Source: Deltaproteobacteria bacterium
GTDB taxonomy: Bacteria > Desulfobacterota > Dissulfuribacteria > Dissulfuribacterales > QOAL01
Reading direction: 5' to 3'
Length of the DNA: 64,000 nucleotides
Assembly (NCBI GenBank): GCA_026995935.1
Contig: JALWNK010000073.1
Coordinates: 1-64,000 of the forward strand
Part shown: positions 1 through 8,619 of the stretch, piece after piece
How the letters are laid out: each line of letters starts with the position of its first letter
Numbering within the stretch: position 1 is the first letter of the stretch
The notes under the pieces: generated by a model
The model's input: only the letters and a program-made list of their open reading frames with translations
The model's database searches: none
Told to the model about the DNA's origin: nothing
Position numbers and translations under genes: made by a program

Positions 1-48
1 CTCGAATCTCATAAGTTTGATCTCCTCCATTATATGTGCCCGGCTCAT
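1..48 (-). CDS. Possible transposase N-terminus, cut by window edge
   Basis: Sixteen codons are visible, beginning at an ATG (positions 48-46) with a perfect Shine-Dalgarno GGAGGT at 60-55. The visible peptide, MSRAHIMEEIKLMRFE, resembles from memory the beginning of some ISNCY-like transposases, but 16 residues are too few to prove this. Two near-identical 14-base direct repeats lie just upstream (80-93 and 104-117), as at insertion-sequence ends. The rest of the gene lies outside the window. It could equally be an unrelated gene. Confidence 0.33.
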   Translation of the reverse strand, partial: MSRAHIMEEIKLMRFE

Positions 49-79
49 ATGGATACCTCCTAAACTCCCATATAAATCC

Positions 80-117
80 GGACAAGTTATGTGTTAAAAT
101 GGAGGACAATTTATTTG
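80..117. repeat. Pair of 14-base direct repeats, possible IS end
   Basis: GGACAAGTTATGTG (80-93) and GGACAATTTATTTG (104-117) match at 12 of 14 positions and start 24 bases apart. They lie directly upstream of the partial minus-strand ORF. Closely spaced terminal repeats that bind transposase occur at the ends of some insertion sequences. No second end or target duplication can be seen here. Confidence 0.35.
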
Positions 118-192
118 CTCGTAACATAGCCGAGAGAAATTAGATGGCGGAAAAGAATCGGGTATCTATTTGTCTGTAAGAACTTTCCAGAC

Positions 193-1176
193 TTATGGAC
201 CTATGGCCAGTCCTTTAAGTAACGACCTGACCCTTCCTTTAATGAATCGAGTGGGACTGAATATAATGGGGTCCAGTTCTCCAGGAAGCCTGAAATCCGC
301 CGTCTCTTCTATTTCTTCCAAGGAAAGCCATGGGAATCTAATATTTTGATAAAATGCACAAGGGATGCCCATTTTCTGAGACTCTTTCCAGATGGGAATC
401 CTTTCGGGTGTTGCGCCAAATGCGTTATAAAAGGTGGTGTCAAGGGCATGGGCCGACTGGGACGAGGCAACAGTTCCCAGCCATATAGGGCTTCCGCCAC
501 TTGGCCCATTTTCGTGCATGCAAAGCGTTGCGTCCATGAGATTAACCGTTGGGGGCAGCTGCTGGCCTATTTCGATAATCATTCGTGCGAAAAGTGATGA
601 TTCCTTTCCATACAAAAGGTGATAAAGGGCCTTTCTGAACCCTGGAACGACACCGTAGAGGTTTTTCACAGCTCCAGTTAAGCCCATCTGGCAATGGGCC
701 TTAAGGCGAGGCAGGTTAAATATGATATCTGTTTCCAAGGCCTTTTTCGAAATCGAGATATCCAATCCGCAAGGTAAACCTATCTTTTGGGGCACTGAAA
801 GTCCGGTGCATGGTATACCGATTTTTGAAAAAAAGTCCAGTATGCCCGCTGCTTTAAGGACCTGAATTGCATTACCGAATGCAGGGCTGTCACCCACTGT
901 CACTTTAGCGCCCCTGTTTTTCAAAAGAACAGCAACTGTTGCCATGAGTTGCCATGATGTGATACAAAGGGGATCCTTGGATTTTAAAAGGTTGGGTTTA
1001 AGAAGGATATTTAGGCCCTTGATATCTCTGGGTAAGACAGCACCAAGAAGCTCATCAACAGCCTTTACAAGATCAAGGTTTTTGTCATCTATAATATCGC
1101 TAGGACGAAGCCGATCATACTCCTCCTTATTTACCCTTTTTATGAAAACGTCTGTGTTGAGACGGTGATTTACCAA
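193..1176 (-). CDS. DUF362 domain protein
   Basis: A 327-aa protein of the DUF362 family. It has the typical core: LLKPNLL near residue 60, VTVGDSPAFG near 95, FNLPRLKAHCQMGLTGAVKNLYGVVPG in pieces from about residue 150 to 180, and NLMDAT near 210. DUF362 proteins often carry a C-terminal ferredoxin domain with two CxxCxxC motifs; this one ends without it. The enzymatic role of the family is not settled. The start is a TTG with no good ribosome-binding site, so the first residues are uncertain. It stands alone, between the possible IS end and a DUF202 gene on the same strand. Confidence 0.8.
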   Translation of the reverse strand: MVNHRLNTDVFIKRVNKEEYDRLRPSDIIDDKNLDLVKAVDELLGAVLPRDIKGLNILLKPNLLKSKDPLCITSWQLMATVAVLLKNRGAKVTVGDSPAFGNAIQVLKAAGILDFFSKIGIPCTGLSVPQKIGLPCGLDISISKKALETDIIFNLPRLKAHCQMGLTGAVKNLYGVVPGFRKALYHLLYGKESSLFARMIIEIGQQLPPTVNLMDATLCMHENGPSGGSPIWLGTVASSQSAHALDTTFYNAFGATPERIPIWKESQKMGIPCAFYQNIRFPWLSLEEIEETADFRLPGELDPIIFSPTRFIKGRVRSLLKGLAIGP

Positions 1177-1219
1177 AACTTTTTCAGTCCAAATGGCTCA
1201 AGGGGGCTACAGCCTACTA

Positions 1220-1693
1220 CTACTTAATAAGCAGTAAGATGTTGTGCCAATTTATTACGTAGTAGCAAATAAACGATGATAAGAGGACAAAAATAAGACC
1301 GCACAATAGATCAAGGACTACCGGGGGCCTGAATGTGTTAGTCTCTATCTCTTTCTCAACTCTCACGAAACGGATCATTGCAAGAAAACCCATGATTACC
1401 CCCAAAATGATGAAGATAACACCAAGCAAGTTAGAAATTTCAAGCGCAGAAAAACGGGGCCCTTTATTGATACCCTTGTCAAGGACCAGGAAGAGTGAAA
1501 ATTTTTCAACTACAAATCCAAAGGCCATAATGGATATGGCCGTCCTGATCCATGCAAGAAATGTCCTTTCGTTAGCAAGGTGGGTTCTTCTGTCACCTAC
1601 ATGGCTCTGGGCTGCCTCTTTGGTAAGATGCCTGTGTCTGGAGGAAAAGATCAAATCTGCCCCCTGTTGATGGATTTTTGAAGTCAAATACAA
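1220..1693 (-). CDS. DUF202 family membrane protein
   Basis: A small inner-membrane protein (157 aa from a TTG start) of the DUF202/YidH type. The signature LANERTFLAWIRTA spans residues 39-52 and leads into the first of three hydrophobic segments (about 49-72, 86-108 and 126-147). Family function is not well defined. The soluble N-terminus of about 40 residues is polar. There is no ATG before residue 56 and no clear Shine-Dalgarno, so the true start could be the TTG at codon 14. The gene is divergent from glgA. Confidence 0.75.
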   Translation of the reverse strand: MYLTSKIHQQGADLIFSSRHRHLTKEAAQSHVGDRRTHLANERTFLAWIRTAISIMAFGFVVEKFSLFLVLDKGINKGPRFSALEISNLLGVIFIILGVIMGFLAMIRFVRVEKEIETNTFRPPVVLDLLCGLIFVLLSSFICYYVINWHNILLLIK

Positions 1694-1839
1694 ATATTGA
1701 AACTAGTCATATGTGTTCATATGTCAAGGTCGCCATGCCTTGGAGGGAGATACCTGCCTCCTATTGATTGAGCCGCAGGCCATCCCATGTTAAAGACAAA
1801 CCAGTGTTCTCTTTATACATAATTGAAAGGTGTTCCTCC

Positions 1840-3450
1840 ATGGAAATAAAAAGTGTTGTGATGCTTTCACGGGAATATGCAGGAATAGCTGGTGCAGGCG
1901 GGGTCAAGGATGTGGTAAAGGGTCTTTGTTGTGCCCTATCAAAACGCGGAATAGAAACCTGTGTCATCCTGCCAAGATATGGATTTCTTGATCCTGATTC
2001 CCTAGGTTTCAAACGTCTTAATCTGTCCTTCAAGGTGGACATGAACTATGCCTCACAGGAAAGAACGGAAACCGTAGGATTCTGGCATGGCAAAAAGGAC
2101 GGGGTCAGCTGTTTTCTTGTAGAGGCGGAGAGGTTCGCGGAAAAGCGGGGTATCTACACATATACTGAGGAAGACGAGAAGGAAGATCCATCAAAACGAA
2201 AAGGTGAGGGGCACTTTGACTATTTTGCAGTAAACGTTCTTCACCAGAAGGCAGCCCTTGGACTGCTTGAGTGCCTTGACATAAGGCCAGATGTCATACA
2301 CTGCCACGACGGTCATACCGGGCTTGTACCTGCCATAATCAGGGAAGAAGACGGATTTCGCCATTTTTTTCTGAAAACCGCTACCCTGCTCACCATTCAC
2401 AATGCAGGCATAGGCTACCACCAGGATGTTTCTGACCTTCCATTTGCCAAGGCCATCACTGGCCTTCCCTGGAGGGTGATCTATCACAACCTGTTAAACG
2501 GAAGCTTTGACCCCCTTATGGTTGGCTCCACCTACGGGCCGGTGAATACCGTTAGCGAAAACTACGCCCGGGAGCTTCAGGAAACCGAGCTTGACGCACT
2601 TACCGGCTGGCTGGGCCACGCCCTTAAGGACAGGGGAATAAGGCTTGAGGGCATTACAAACGGAATTGATCCAGACGACTTCAATCCCAAGTATGGCGAA
2701 TCACTTGGACTTCCCTGCTCATTTGATTCCCTTTCTGGAGATTTTCAAGGCAAATCCCTTTGCAAAAAGGCGCTTCTAAGGCTTCTTTCTGCTGGTGGGG
2801 CATCGGCAGAATTCATGGATGGCCCCTTCAAGGACATAAATGTAACCGGCAGCCTGGAATACCGGCCTGATCTTCCCCTGTTTACTGTGGTGAGCAGGCT
2901 TACAGAACAAAAGGGTATTGATATACTGGCAAAGGCCCTGGAAGGAAGGCTTGGCAGTGAAAATTCCTTCAACATTGCCATACTCGGAAGCGGAAAGGCA
3001 GAGATAGAGGAACATCTTAAATGGGTAAGCTCTCTTCCTCAAAACAGTGGAAGGATGTGCGTGCTTTCCGGTTACGACAGGGTGCTTGCCAACAGGATGT
3101 ATGGTGGGGGGGATTTTTTCATAATCCCTTCACGATATGAGCCTTGCGGCCTTACAGATTTTATTGCCCAGATAATGGGTAATATACCCATAGTCAGAAA
3201 CACAGGGGGCCTGGTAAAGGTAAAGGATGGGGTAAACGGCCTGAGTTTTTCCTCTGAAGACCCTTCTGAGCTTGCCTCTGTGATGGCAAGGGCAGTTGCC
3301 ATATTCAATGAGTCTCCTGAGACCCTTTTAAAGATGCAAAGAAGGGCAGTTGAGATAATCCTTGAAGACTATACTTGGGACAAGGTGGTGCTAAGGTATC
3401 TTGATCTTTACAAGAATGCCCCAAAAGAAACCATAGGAGAAGAGGCATGA
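1840..3450 (+). CDS. glgA: Glycogen synthase (GT5), divergent N-terminal motif
   Basis: Transfers glucose from a nucleotide sugar to the growing alpha-1,4-glucan. The ATG at 1840 (536 aa) is chosen over an upstream TTG because GAAAGG precedes it at good distance and the protein then begins as GlgA should. Seen: GAGGVKDV at residues 18-25, a His/Asp-rich catalytic stretch with DVIHCHDGHTGLVPA, NGIDPDDFNPKY, TVVSRLTEQKGIDIL, and SRYEPCGLTDF followed by RNTGGLVKVKDG. In classical GlgA the first motif is KxGGL, whose lysine contacts ADP-glucose; here glycine replaces it. Donor preference may therefore differ. A glucan phosphorylase lies at 47.8 kb. Confidence 0.88.
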   Translation: MEIKSVVMLSREYAGIAGAGGVKDVVKGLCCALSKRGIETCVILPRYGFLDPDSLGFKRLNLSFKVDMNYASQERTETVGFWHGKKDGVSCFLVEAERFAEKRGIYTYTEEDEKEDPSKRKGEGHFDYFAVNVLHQKAALGLLECLDIRPDVIHCHDGHTGLVPAIIREEDGFRHFFLKTATLLTIHNAGIGYHQDVSDLPFAKAITGLPWRVIYHNLLNGSFDPLMVGSTYGPVNTVSENYARELQETELDALTGWLGHALKDRGIRLEGITNGIDPDDFNPKYGESLGLPCSFDSLSGDFQGKSLCKKALLRLLSAGGASAEFMDGPFKDINVTGSLEYRPDLPLFTVVSRLTEQKGIDILAKALEGRLGSENSFNIAILGSGKAEIEEHLKWVSSLPQNSGRMCVLSGYDRVLANRMYGGGDFFIIPSRYEPCGLTDFIAQIMGNIPIVRNTGGLVKVKDGVNGLSFSSEDPSELASVMARAVAIFNESPETLLKMQRRAVEIILEDYTWDKVVLRYLDLYKNAPKETIGEEA

Positions 3451-3484
3451 AGTCAGGGCTTACTGCTGAGGTAATGAGCTGTGA

Positions 3485-3601
3485 CAGCGCAAAGGCCACC
3501 TTTTGCCTCTTTCTATAGCGGCTACCTCACTTGCCATGGCCATGAGTTCTGTTACCGTAGTAACCAATGCTGTAAGGCTTAGAAAGATCAAAAAAATCTG
3601 A
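3485..3601 (+). pseudogene. Relic of a heavy-metal P-type ATPase C-terminus
   Basis: Read in the frame starting at 3485, this gap encodes QRKGHLLPLSIAATS followed by [19 protein letters not shown] and a stop at 3599-3601. That matches the end of CopA/ZntA-type P1B ATPases, whose last transmembrane helix closes with a conserved AMAMSSVSVVxNxLRLR-like pattern. An in-frame stop at 3482-3484 closes it upstream, and no start codon or other ATPase motif (DKTGT, GDGxND) is nearby. The likely reading is a decayed or deletion-truncated gene whose body was lost between glgA and the heme cluster. Identification rests on remembered family sequence. Confidence 0.5.
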
Positions 3602-3618
3602 AAAATTGGGGACATAAC

Positions 3619-4689
3619 ATGGATTTTGAACTTAAGTGGCTTGCATGGGAGATTACAAGAAGATGTAATCTCCACTGTGTTCACTGCAGGTCGTCATCTG
3701 AACTTGAGGTAAAGGAACATCCGGATTTTTCAACAGAAGAGGGCAAGAGGATTCTCGATGATATCTCTTCCTTTGCAAAGCCTGTTGTGGTGCTCTCTGG
3801 AGGGGAGCCGCTTCTGAGACCCGACTGGTTTGACCTTGCTACCTATGGAACAGACAAGGGGCTCAGGATGTGTCTTGCCACAAATGGGACCCTTGTAACA
3901 CCTGAAGTCTGCTCAAAAATAAAGGAAGCAGGCATCAAAATGGTTTCCCTGAGCCTTGACGGCTCTACTGCAGAAATTCACGATAATTTCAGGAACCAGC
4001 CTGGGGCCTTTGAAGGGACCATGAAGGCGGCCAGGCTCTTTAGAGAACACGGCATTAGCTTTCTTATAAACTCATCCTTTACCAAGAGAAATCAGCACGA
4101 CATAAAAAACGTGTACAAACTCGCCAAGGAAATTGGGGCCACTGCCTGGTACATGTTCATGATAGTTCCTACTGGCAGGGGGGAAGACATCATGGATGAG
4201 CTTATTAGTCCTGAGGACTATGAAAGGCTCCTTGAGTGGCACTACGAAATGGAGAAGAATGAGAAGGACCTCCTGGTTCGCCCCACCTGTGCCCCCCATT
4301 ACTACAGGGTCAAGATGCAGCTTGCCAAAAGGGACGGAGAAAAACTGGAACACAGAAGTCTAAAGTTTTCCACAGGAGGTTCCAAGGGGTGCCTGGCGGG
4401 CCAGCTCATCTGTCTCATAGACGTTGATGGAAACGTCCTGCCCTGCAGTTACTTTCCATTGGCTGCAGGAAACGTTCGGCAGAATTCTCTCAAGGAAATA
4501 TGGGAGCATTCAAATCTCTTCAGGGAGCTTCGCGACTTTTCATCGTACAAAGGCGCATGCGGCGCTTGTGAATACATAAGGGTGTGTGGCGGCTGCAGGG
4601 CGCGGGCCTATGCAGTCACAGGGGATTATCTTGAACAGGAGCCCTTTTGCAGTTACACGCCAAGAAAACTTCAAAGAGGGGAGGGTTAG
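3619..4689 (+). CDS. Radical SAM/SPASM heme-biosynthesis protein, AhbC/AhbD/NirJ family
   Basis: A 356-aa radical SAM enzyme. CxxxCxxC (C16, C20, C23) binds the SAM-cleaving [4Fe-4S] cluster, [11 protein letters not shown] follows near residue 60, and a cysteine-rich SPASM-type C-terminus ([24 protein letters not shown]) binds an auxiliary cluster. The sequence and its place directly before hemE and hemH point to the AhbC/AhbD/NirJ group, which trims side chains of heme precursors. AhbD decarboxylates Fe-coproporphyrin III to heme; AhbC acts on 12,18-didecarboxysiroheme. With hemE and hemH adjacent, an AhbD role is the better guess. GGGGA (3607-3611) serves as ribosome-binding site. Confidence 0.8.
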   Translation: MDFELKWLAWEITRRCNLHCVHCRSSSELEVKEHPDFSTEEGKRILDDISSFAKPVVVLSGGEPLLRPDWFDLATYGTDKGLRMCLATNGTLVTPEVCSKIKEAGIKMVSLSLDGSTAEIHDNFRNQPGAFEGTMKAARLFREHGISFLINSSFTKRNQHDIKNVYKLAKEIGATAWYMFMIVPTGRGEDIMDELISPEDYERLLEWHYEMEKNEKDLLVRPTCAPHYYRVKMQLAKRDGEKLEHRSLKFSTGGSKGCLAGQLICLIDVDGNVLPCSYFPLAAGNVRQNSLKEIWEHSNLFRELRDFSSYKGACGACEYIRVCGGCRARAYAVTGDYLEQEPFCSYTPRKLQRGEG

Positions 4690-4695
4690 AGACCT

Positions 4696-5721
4696 ATGAG
4701 GGACATCTTTCTCAGGGCCTGCAAGGGGGAAAAGACTACCCCTGTGCCAGTATGGTTCATGAGGCAGGCAGGAAGATACCTGCCAGAATACCAGGAGATA
4801 CGGGGAAAGGCGGACTTTCTCACCATGTGTAAGACCCCGGAGCTTGCCGCAGAGGTGACCCTGCAGCCAGTTGACATCCTGGGTGTGGATGCTGCAATAC
4901 TCTTTTCAGATATCCTCATACCCCTTGAGGCAATGGGAGCAGGCCTTTCCTTCAAGGAGGGAAAGGGACCTATTATTTCCCCGCCGGTGAGAAGCAGGAA
5001 GGAACTTGAAAGGCTTCATACAATTGAACCGGAAAGAGACGTTCCCTTTGTGCTTGAGACCATAAAGATACTGAGAAAGGAGCTTTCAGAAAGGGTACCA
5101 CTTATAGGCTTTGCTGGCGCCCCGTTCACCATGGCCACATACCTGATTGAGGGTGGCACCACCAAGAGCTTTGTCAACATAAAGAAGATGCTCTTTTCTG
5201 ACCCGGCCCTGTTTCGCTCAGTGATGGAGCTTATAACCGAGGTGACAATTTCATATCTTTCGGCACAGATAGAGGCGGGTGTCCAGGCCATTCAGCTTTT
5301 CGATACCTGGGCAGGGGTGCTCACCCGCCACGACTTCCGCGATGCGGCCCTTGTTTACGCAAGGAGGATATTTAATGCCCTAAGAACAAGGGGCGTTCCA
5401 ATGATCTACTTTGTTTACGATGGGGGGCATCTTCTCGACCTTACCCGCCTTGCAGGATCGGATGTGATAGGCCTTGACTGGCGCACAGACATAGAAACGG
5501 CCCTAAAGGTCCTTGGTAAAGACGTGGTGGTCCAGGGCAACCTTGATCCCTGCCTCCTGTTTCTCGAGGAAGAAAGGCTTCGGGACCGTATTTCCGAGAT
5601 CATCCAGCAGGGCCTTGGTGCCAAGGCGCACATCTTCAATTTGGGCCACGGCGTACTTCCAGAGATACCCCCAGAAAAGGTGAGACTCGCAATAGAGATG
5701 ATACACGAACTTTCAAGCTGA
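4696..5721 (+). CDS. hemE: Uroporphyrinogen decarboxylase
   Basis: Cytosolic enzyme converting uroporphyrinogen III to coproporphyrinogen III by removing four acetate carboxyls. At 341 aa it has the usual family length. Seen: the substrate-binding N-terminal motif WFMRQAGRYLPEY near residue 20, ILFSDILIPLEAMG with the catalytic aspartate near 70, GFAGAPFTMATYLIEGG, QLFDTWAG, and NLGHGVLPEIPPE at the C-terminus. It starts 6 bases after the radical SAM gene and 13 bases before the hemH ATG, so the three are very probably cotranscribed. HemE is not needed in the siroheme (Ahb) route, which matters for reading the cluster. Confidence 0.95.
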   Translation: MRDIFLRACKGEKTTPVPVWFMRQAGRYLPEYQEIRGKADFLTMCKTPELAAEVTLQPVDILGVDAAILFSDILIPLEAMGAGLSFKEGKGPIISPPVRSRKELERLHTIEPERDVPFVLETIKILRKELSERVPLIGFAGAPFTMATYLIEGGTTKSFVNIKKMLFSDPALFRSVMELITEVTISYLSAQIEAGVQAIQLFDTWAGVLTRHDFRDAALVYARRIFNALRTRGVPMIYFVYDGGHLLDLTRLAGSDVIGLDWRTDIETALKVLGKDVVVQGNLDPCLLFLEEERLRDRISEIIQQGLGAKAHIFNLGHGVLPEIPPEKVRLAIEMIHELSS

Positions 5722-5734
5722 GGAAGCCTTGGAT

Positions 5735-6688
5735 ATGGCTACGGGAGTAATCCTTTTGAACATGGGCGGGCCAGACTCCCTGGAGGCGGTTCGCCCATTT
5801 TTATACAATCTCTTTTCTGACAGGAAGATAATCAGGCTTGGTCCTGGTTTTTTGCAAAAGCCCATTGCCTGGTTTATTGCAAGGAAGAGGGCACCAAAAA
5901 GCGCCAAGGCCTATGAAAAAATAGGCGGGAAAAGTCCTCTTCTTGAAATAACTAACAATCAGGCCAGGGCCCTTGAAAGAGAACTCAACAGAATGCAGGA
6001 TGAACGGGCGCCCTATGTGTGCAAGGTTGGCATGAGATACTTTAAGCCGAGAACACCACAACAGGTTGCGCTTCTAAAAAAGCAAGGTGTTACCAGGCTT
6101 ATTGGTCTATCAATGTATCCGCACTACAGCCTTGCAACCAGCGGCACCTCCATTGATGACTTTATGGAGGCGGCCAGGGATGAAGGTTTCAGGCAGCCGC
6201 TTGTTGTTGACAGCTTTCCAGACCATCCCCTCTACATAAAGGCCCTTTCAGAGTGTGTTCAAAGGGGCCTTGAAAGGATAAGGGACAGGGCCGGTTTCAT
6301 CCTTGTTTACAGCGCCCACTCCCTGCCGAAAAAGATGGTGGATGAAGGGGACCCTTACGTTGACCATGTAAAGAGGACTATTTATGCCCTGGAGAAGGAA
6401 ACTGGCATAAATGGAAGGCTTTGTTTTCAAAGCAGGAGCGGACCAGTTAAGTGGCTTGAGCCTGCAACAGATGAGTTACTCCTTGAACTTGCTCAACAAG
6501 GGGTCAAGGAAATCCTTTGCGTGCCCATTAGTTTTGTTTCAGACCACATTGAAACACTATATGAGATAGACATGCTTTACAGGGATATGATGAAGAAAAA
6601 GGGGGTGCGACTTGTCAGAACGCCCTCTTTAAATACCAGTCCCACATTTATTTCCTGTCTCAGGGACCTGGTGCAGGGCTGCAAGTAA
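5735..6688 (+). CDS. hemH: Ferrochelatase
   Basis: Inserts ferrous iron into a porphyrin; the substrate may be protoporphyrin IX or coproporphyrin III. With the ATG at 5735 (317 aa) the protein begins MATGVILLNMGGPDS, the classic family opening; a TTG two codons earlier is less likely because GAGGA (5720-5724) is better spaced for the ATG. YPHYSLATSGTS, the SAHSLP motif with the metal-binding histidine, and the later FVSDHIETLYEID with the conserved glutamate are all present. No protoporphyrinogen oxidase, HemN or HemQ gene is in the window. Fourth gene of the glgA-to-dciA plus-strand block if the relic is not counted. Confidence 0.93.
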   Translation: MATGVILLNMGGPDSLEAVRPFLYNLFSDRKIIRLGPGFLQKPIAWFIARKRAPKSAKAYEKIGGKSPLLEITNNQARALERELNRMQDERAPYVCKVGMRYFKPRTPQQVALLKKQGVTRLIGLSMYPHYSLATSGTSIDDFMEAARDEGFRQPLVVDSFPDHPLYIKALSECVQRGLERIRDRAGFILVYSAHSLPKKMVDEGDPYVDHVKRTIYALEKETGINGRLCFQSRSGPVKWLEPATDELLLELAQQGVKEILCVPISFVSDHIETLYEIDMLYRDMMKKKGVRLVRTPSLNTSPTFISCLRDLVQGCK

Positions 6689-6727
6689 CAGGGCAGGAGG
6701 CAACTTTAACTCCTAGGAGGCATATTC

Positions 6728-8104
6728 ATGATTTCACCACATATATTCAGGGAGTACGACATAAGGGGCGTTGTGGATGAGGACCTTACAGAGGAGGCGG
6801 TCACTGACATAGGAAGGGCCTTTGGCACAACACTTAAAAGGCAGGGAGGAAACGTAATCACCTGTGGAAGGGACGGACGCCTTCATTCAAAAAGGCTTCA
6901 AGATGCCCTTATAAAGGGGCTTGTTTCCACAGGAATCAAGGTGATTGACATTGGTGAATGCCCAACCCCTGTTCTCTATTTTTCCATATTCCATCTAAAG
7001 ACTGATGGAGGCATACAGATAACAGGCAGCCACAATCCGCCAGACTTTAATGGACTTAAGATGTGCATGGGAAGCTCAACAATCCACGGAGAAGAGATAC
7101 AGGAACTAAAGGCAATAATAGAGGAAGGGGATTTTGAAGAAGGTGACGGGAAAGAAGAAAAGTATGGAATAATTGATGATTATCTATCATATTTAAAAGA
7201 TAACATTAATATTGTGCGCCCCCTCAAGGTAGTCCTTGACTGTGGAAATGGGGTTTCCGCCCTTGTTGCCCCGGCTGCCTTTTCCCAGGCAGGGTGCCAG
7301 GTGGAAAGCCTCTACTGCCAGGTGGACGGCACATTTCCAAACCACCATCCTGACCCAACGGTTCTTGAAAACCTTGAGGATCTTAAGAAAAAGGTACTTG
7401 AGACCGGAGCGGACCTTGGAATCGCCTTTGACGGGGATGGTGACAGGGTAGGGGTGGTGGATGAAAAGGCCAATATAATCTTTGGGGATAAGATACTCCT
7501 GCTCCTTGCAAGAAGCCTACTCAGGGACCATCCAGGAGCAGCCATAATTGGAGAGGTAAAATGCTCTCACATACTCTACCAGGACATTGAAAAGCACGGG
7601 GGAAGGCCAATCATGTGGAAGACCGGCCACTCCCTTATCAAGCAGAAAATGAAGGATACTGGTGCGCTCCTTGCCGGGGAGATGAGCGGGCACATATTCT
7701 TTGCAGACCGCTTCTTCGGCTTTGACGATGCCACCTATGCGGCCCTTCGTTTGTGCGAGTTGCTGGCCAGTGAAAAAGCTCCCCTTTCTGCCCTCCTTAG
7801 GGATATTCCAGAGACCGTTTCCACTCCTGAAATAAGAATAGACTGTCCGGAAGAGCAAAAATTTCCTCTGGTGGAAATGGTAAAGCGTGCACTTTCAGAT
7901 GAAGGATACCAAATCATAGATGTTGACGGGGTACGGGTGGTCTTTGATGACGGCTGGGGGCTTATCAGGGCCTCCAATACACAGCCAGTTCTTGTCTTAA
8001 GGTTTGAGGCCAACTCTTCAAGGAGGCTTGAAGAGATACGCAGTCTCATTGAAGAAAGGCTCAAGGAGGCAAAGAGGTCCCTTGGCGAGAAGCAAAAAGG
8101 GTAA
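6728..8104 (+). CDS. Phosphomannomutase/phosphoglucomutase
   Basis: A 458-aa alpha-D-phosphohexomutase interconverting hexose 1- and 6-phosphates, of the AlgC/ManB type. Domain order is normal: FREYDIRG near residue 7, the phosphoserine loop ITGSHNPPDFNG near residue 100, the Mg-binding FDGDGDRVG near 240, GEMSGHIFF near 320, and the phosphate-binding RASNTQPVLVLRFEA near 420. It can supply glucose 1-phosphate for glycogen or mannose 1-phosphate for surface sugars; glgA lies in the same block. AGGAGG (6715-6720) precedes the ATG. Specificity cannot be read from sequence alone. Confidence 0.9.
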   Translation: MISPHIFREYDIRGVVDEDLTEEAVTDIGRAFGTTLKRQGGNVITCGRDGRLHSKRLQDALIKGLVSTGIKVIDIGECPTPVLYFSIFHLKTDGGIQITGSHNPPDFNGLKMCMGSSTIHGEEIQELKAIIEEGDFEEGDGKEEKYGIIDDYLSYLKDNINIVRPLKVVLDCGNGVSALVAPAAFSQAGCQVESLYCQVDGTFPNHHPDPTVLENLEDLKKKVLETGADLGIAFDGDGDRVGVVDEKANIIFGDKILLLLARSLLRDHPGAAIIGEVKCSHILYQDIEKHGGRPIMWKTGHSLIKQKMKDTGALLAGEMSGHIFFADRFFGFDDATYAALRLCELLASEKAPLSALLRDIPETVSTPEIRIDCPEEQKFPLVEMVKRALSDEGYQIIDVDGVRVVFDDGWGLIRASNTQPVLVLRFEANSSRRLEEIRSLIEERLKEAKRSLGEKQKG

Positions 8105-8597
8105 ATCTCCCGCCCATGCTGGCCAGATCTTTGGCTCAATAGTTCCAGGAAGACGGTGGCAGGTCTATCTCCCGCGCCGCATAATATGGCAGAAGTGGGA
8201 GGAAATAGTTGGTGTGCCTGTGGCCTCAACTTCCTGGCCCTGGTATTTCAGGGACCTTGACACCCTCGTTATCGCGGTTTCAGACAGCATCTGGATGCAG
8301 CAGCTTTCCTTTGAATCAAGGGCTATTTTGGAAAGGATAAACAGGCTTCTTCCTGAGCATTCAAGGCTTTCAAGGCTTAGGTTCCAGGCTGCGGATGTGG
8401 AGCAGGTAAGGGCCTTGAGCAGGCCTTTTTCTCTAAAAAAAGAAAAGGGAACAGATGCGAAGAAAAAAACGGAAAAGGCCAAAAAAGAGATATCCCCGGA
8501 GGAGCTTGAGCTTCTTGATGAAATAGATGACAATGAACTCAAAGAGAGCCTCTTAAATATCTTTTTAAACCTTCAAGACAATCGCGAGAAAAATTAA
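8082..8597 (+). CDS. DUF721/DciA family protein
   Basis: A DUF721 protein, the family that includes DciA, the helicase operator that helps load DnaB where DnaC is absent. The conserved core lies at IWQKWEEIVGVPVASTSWPW, followed by LVIAVSDSIWMQQLSFESRAILERIN, both typical. The C-terminal third is highly charged with lysine-rich and acidic stretches. I place the start at the TTG at 8082 (171 aa) because AGGAGG (8064-8069) lies ahead of it, giving a 23-base overlap with the phosphomutase gene; in-frame TTGs further upstream are possible. The coupling suggests cotranscription. Confidence 0.75.
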   Translation: MARSKKGKSPAHAGQIFGSIVPGRRWQVYLPRRIIWQKWEEIVGVPVASTSWPWYFRDLDTLVIAVSDSIWMQQLSFESRAILERINRLLPEHSRLSRLRFQAADVEQVRALSRPFSLKKEKGTDAKKKTEKAKKEISPEELELLDEIDDNELKESLLNIFLNLQDNREKN

Positions 8598-8619
8598 GGA
8601 AATCAGGGGACGAAGGGGG

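Noticed and set aside
3460-3684. Minus-strand hydrophobic ORF between glgA and the radical SAM gene
   Set aside because: It has no Shine-Dalgarno, and the plus-strand frame through the same bases matches a P-type ATPase C-terminus, which explains the hydrophobic mirror.
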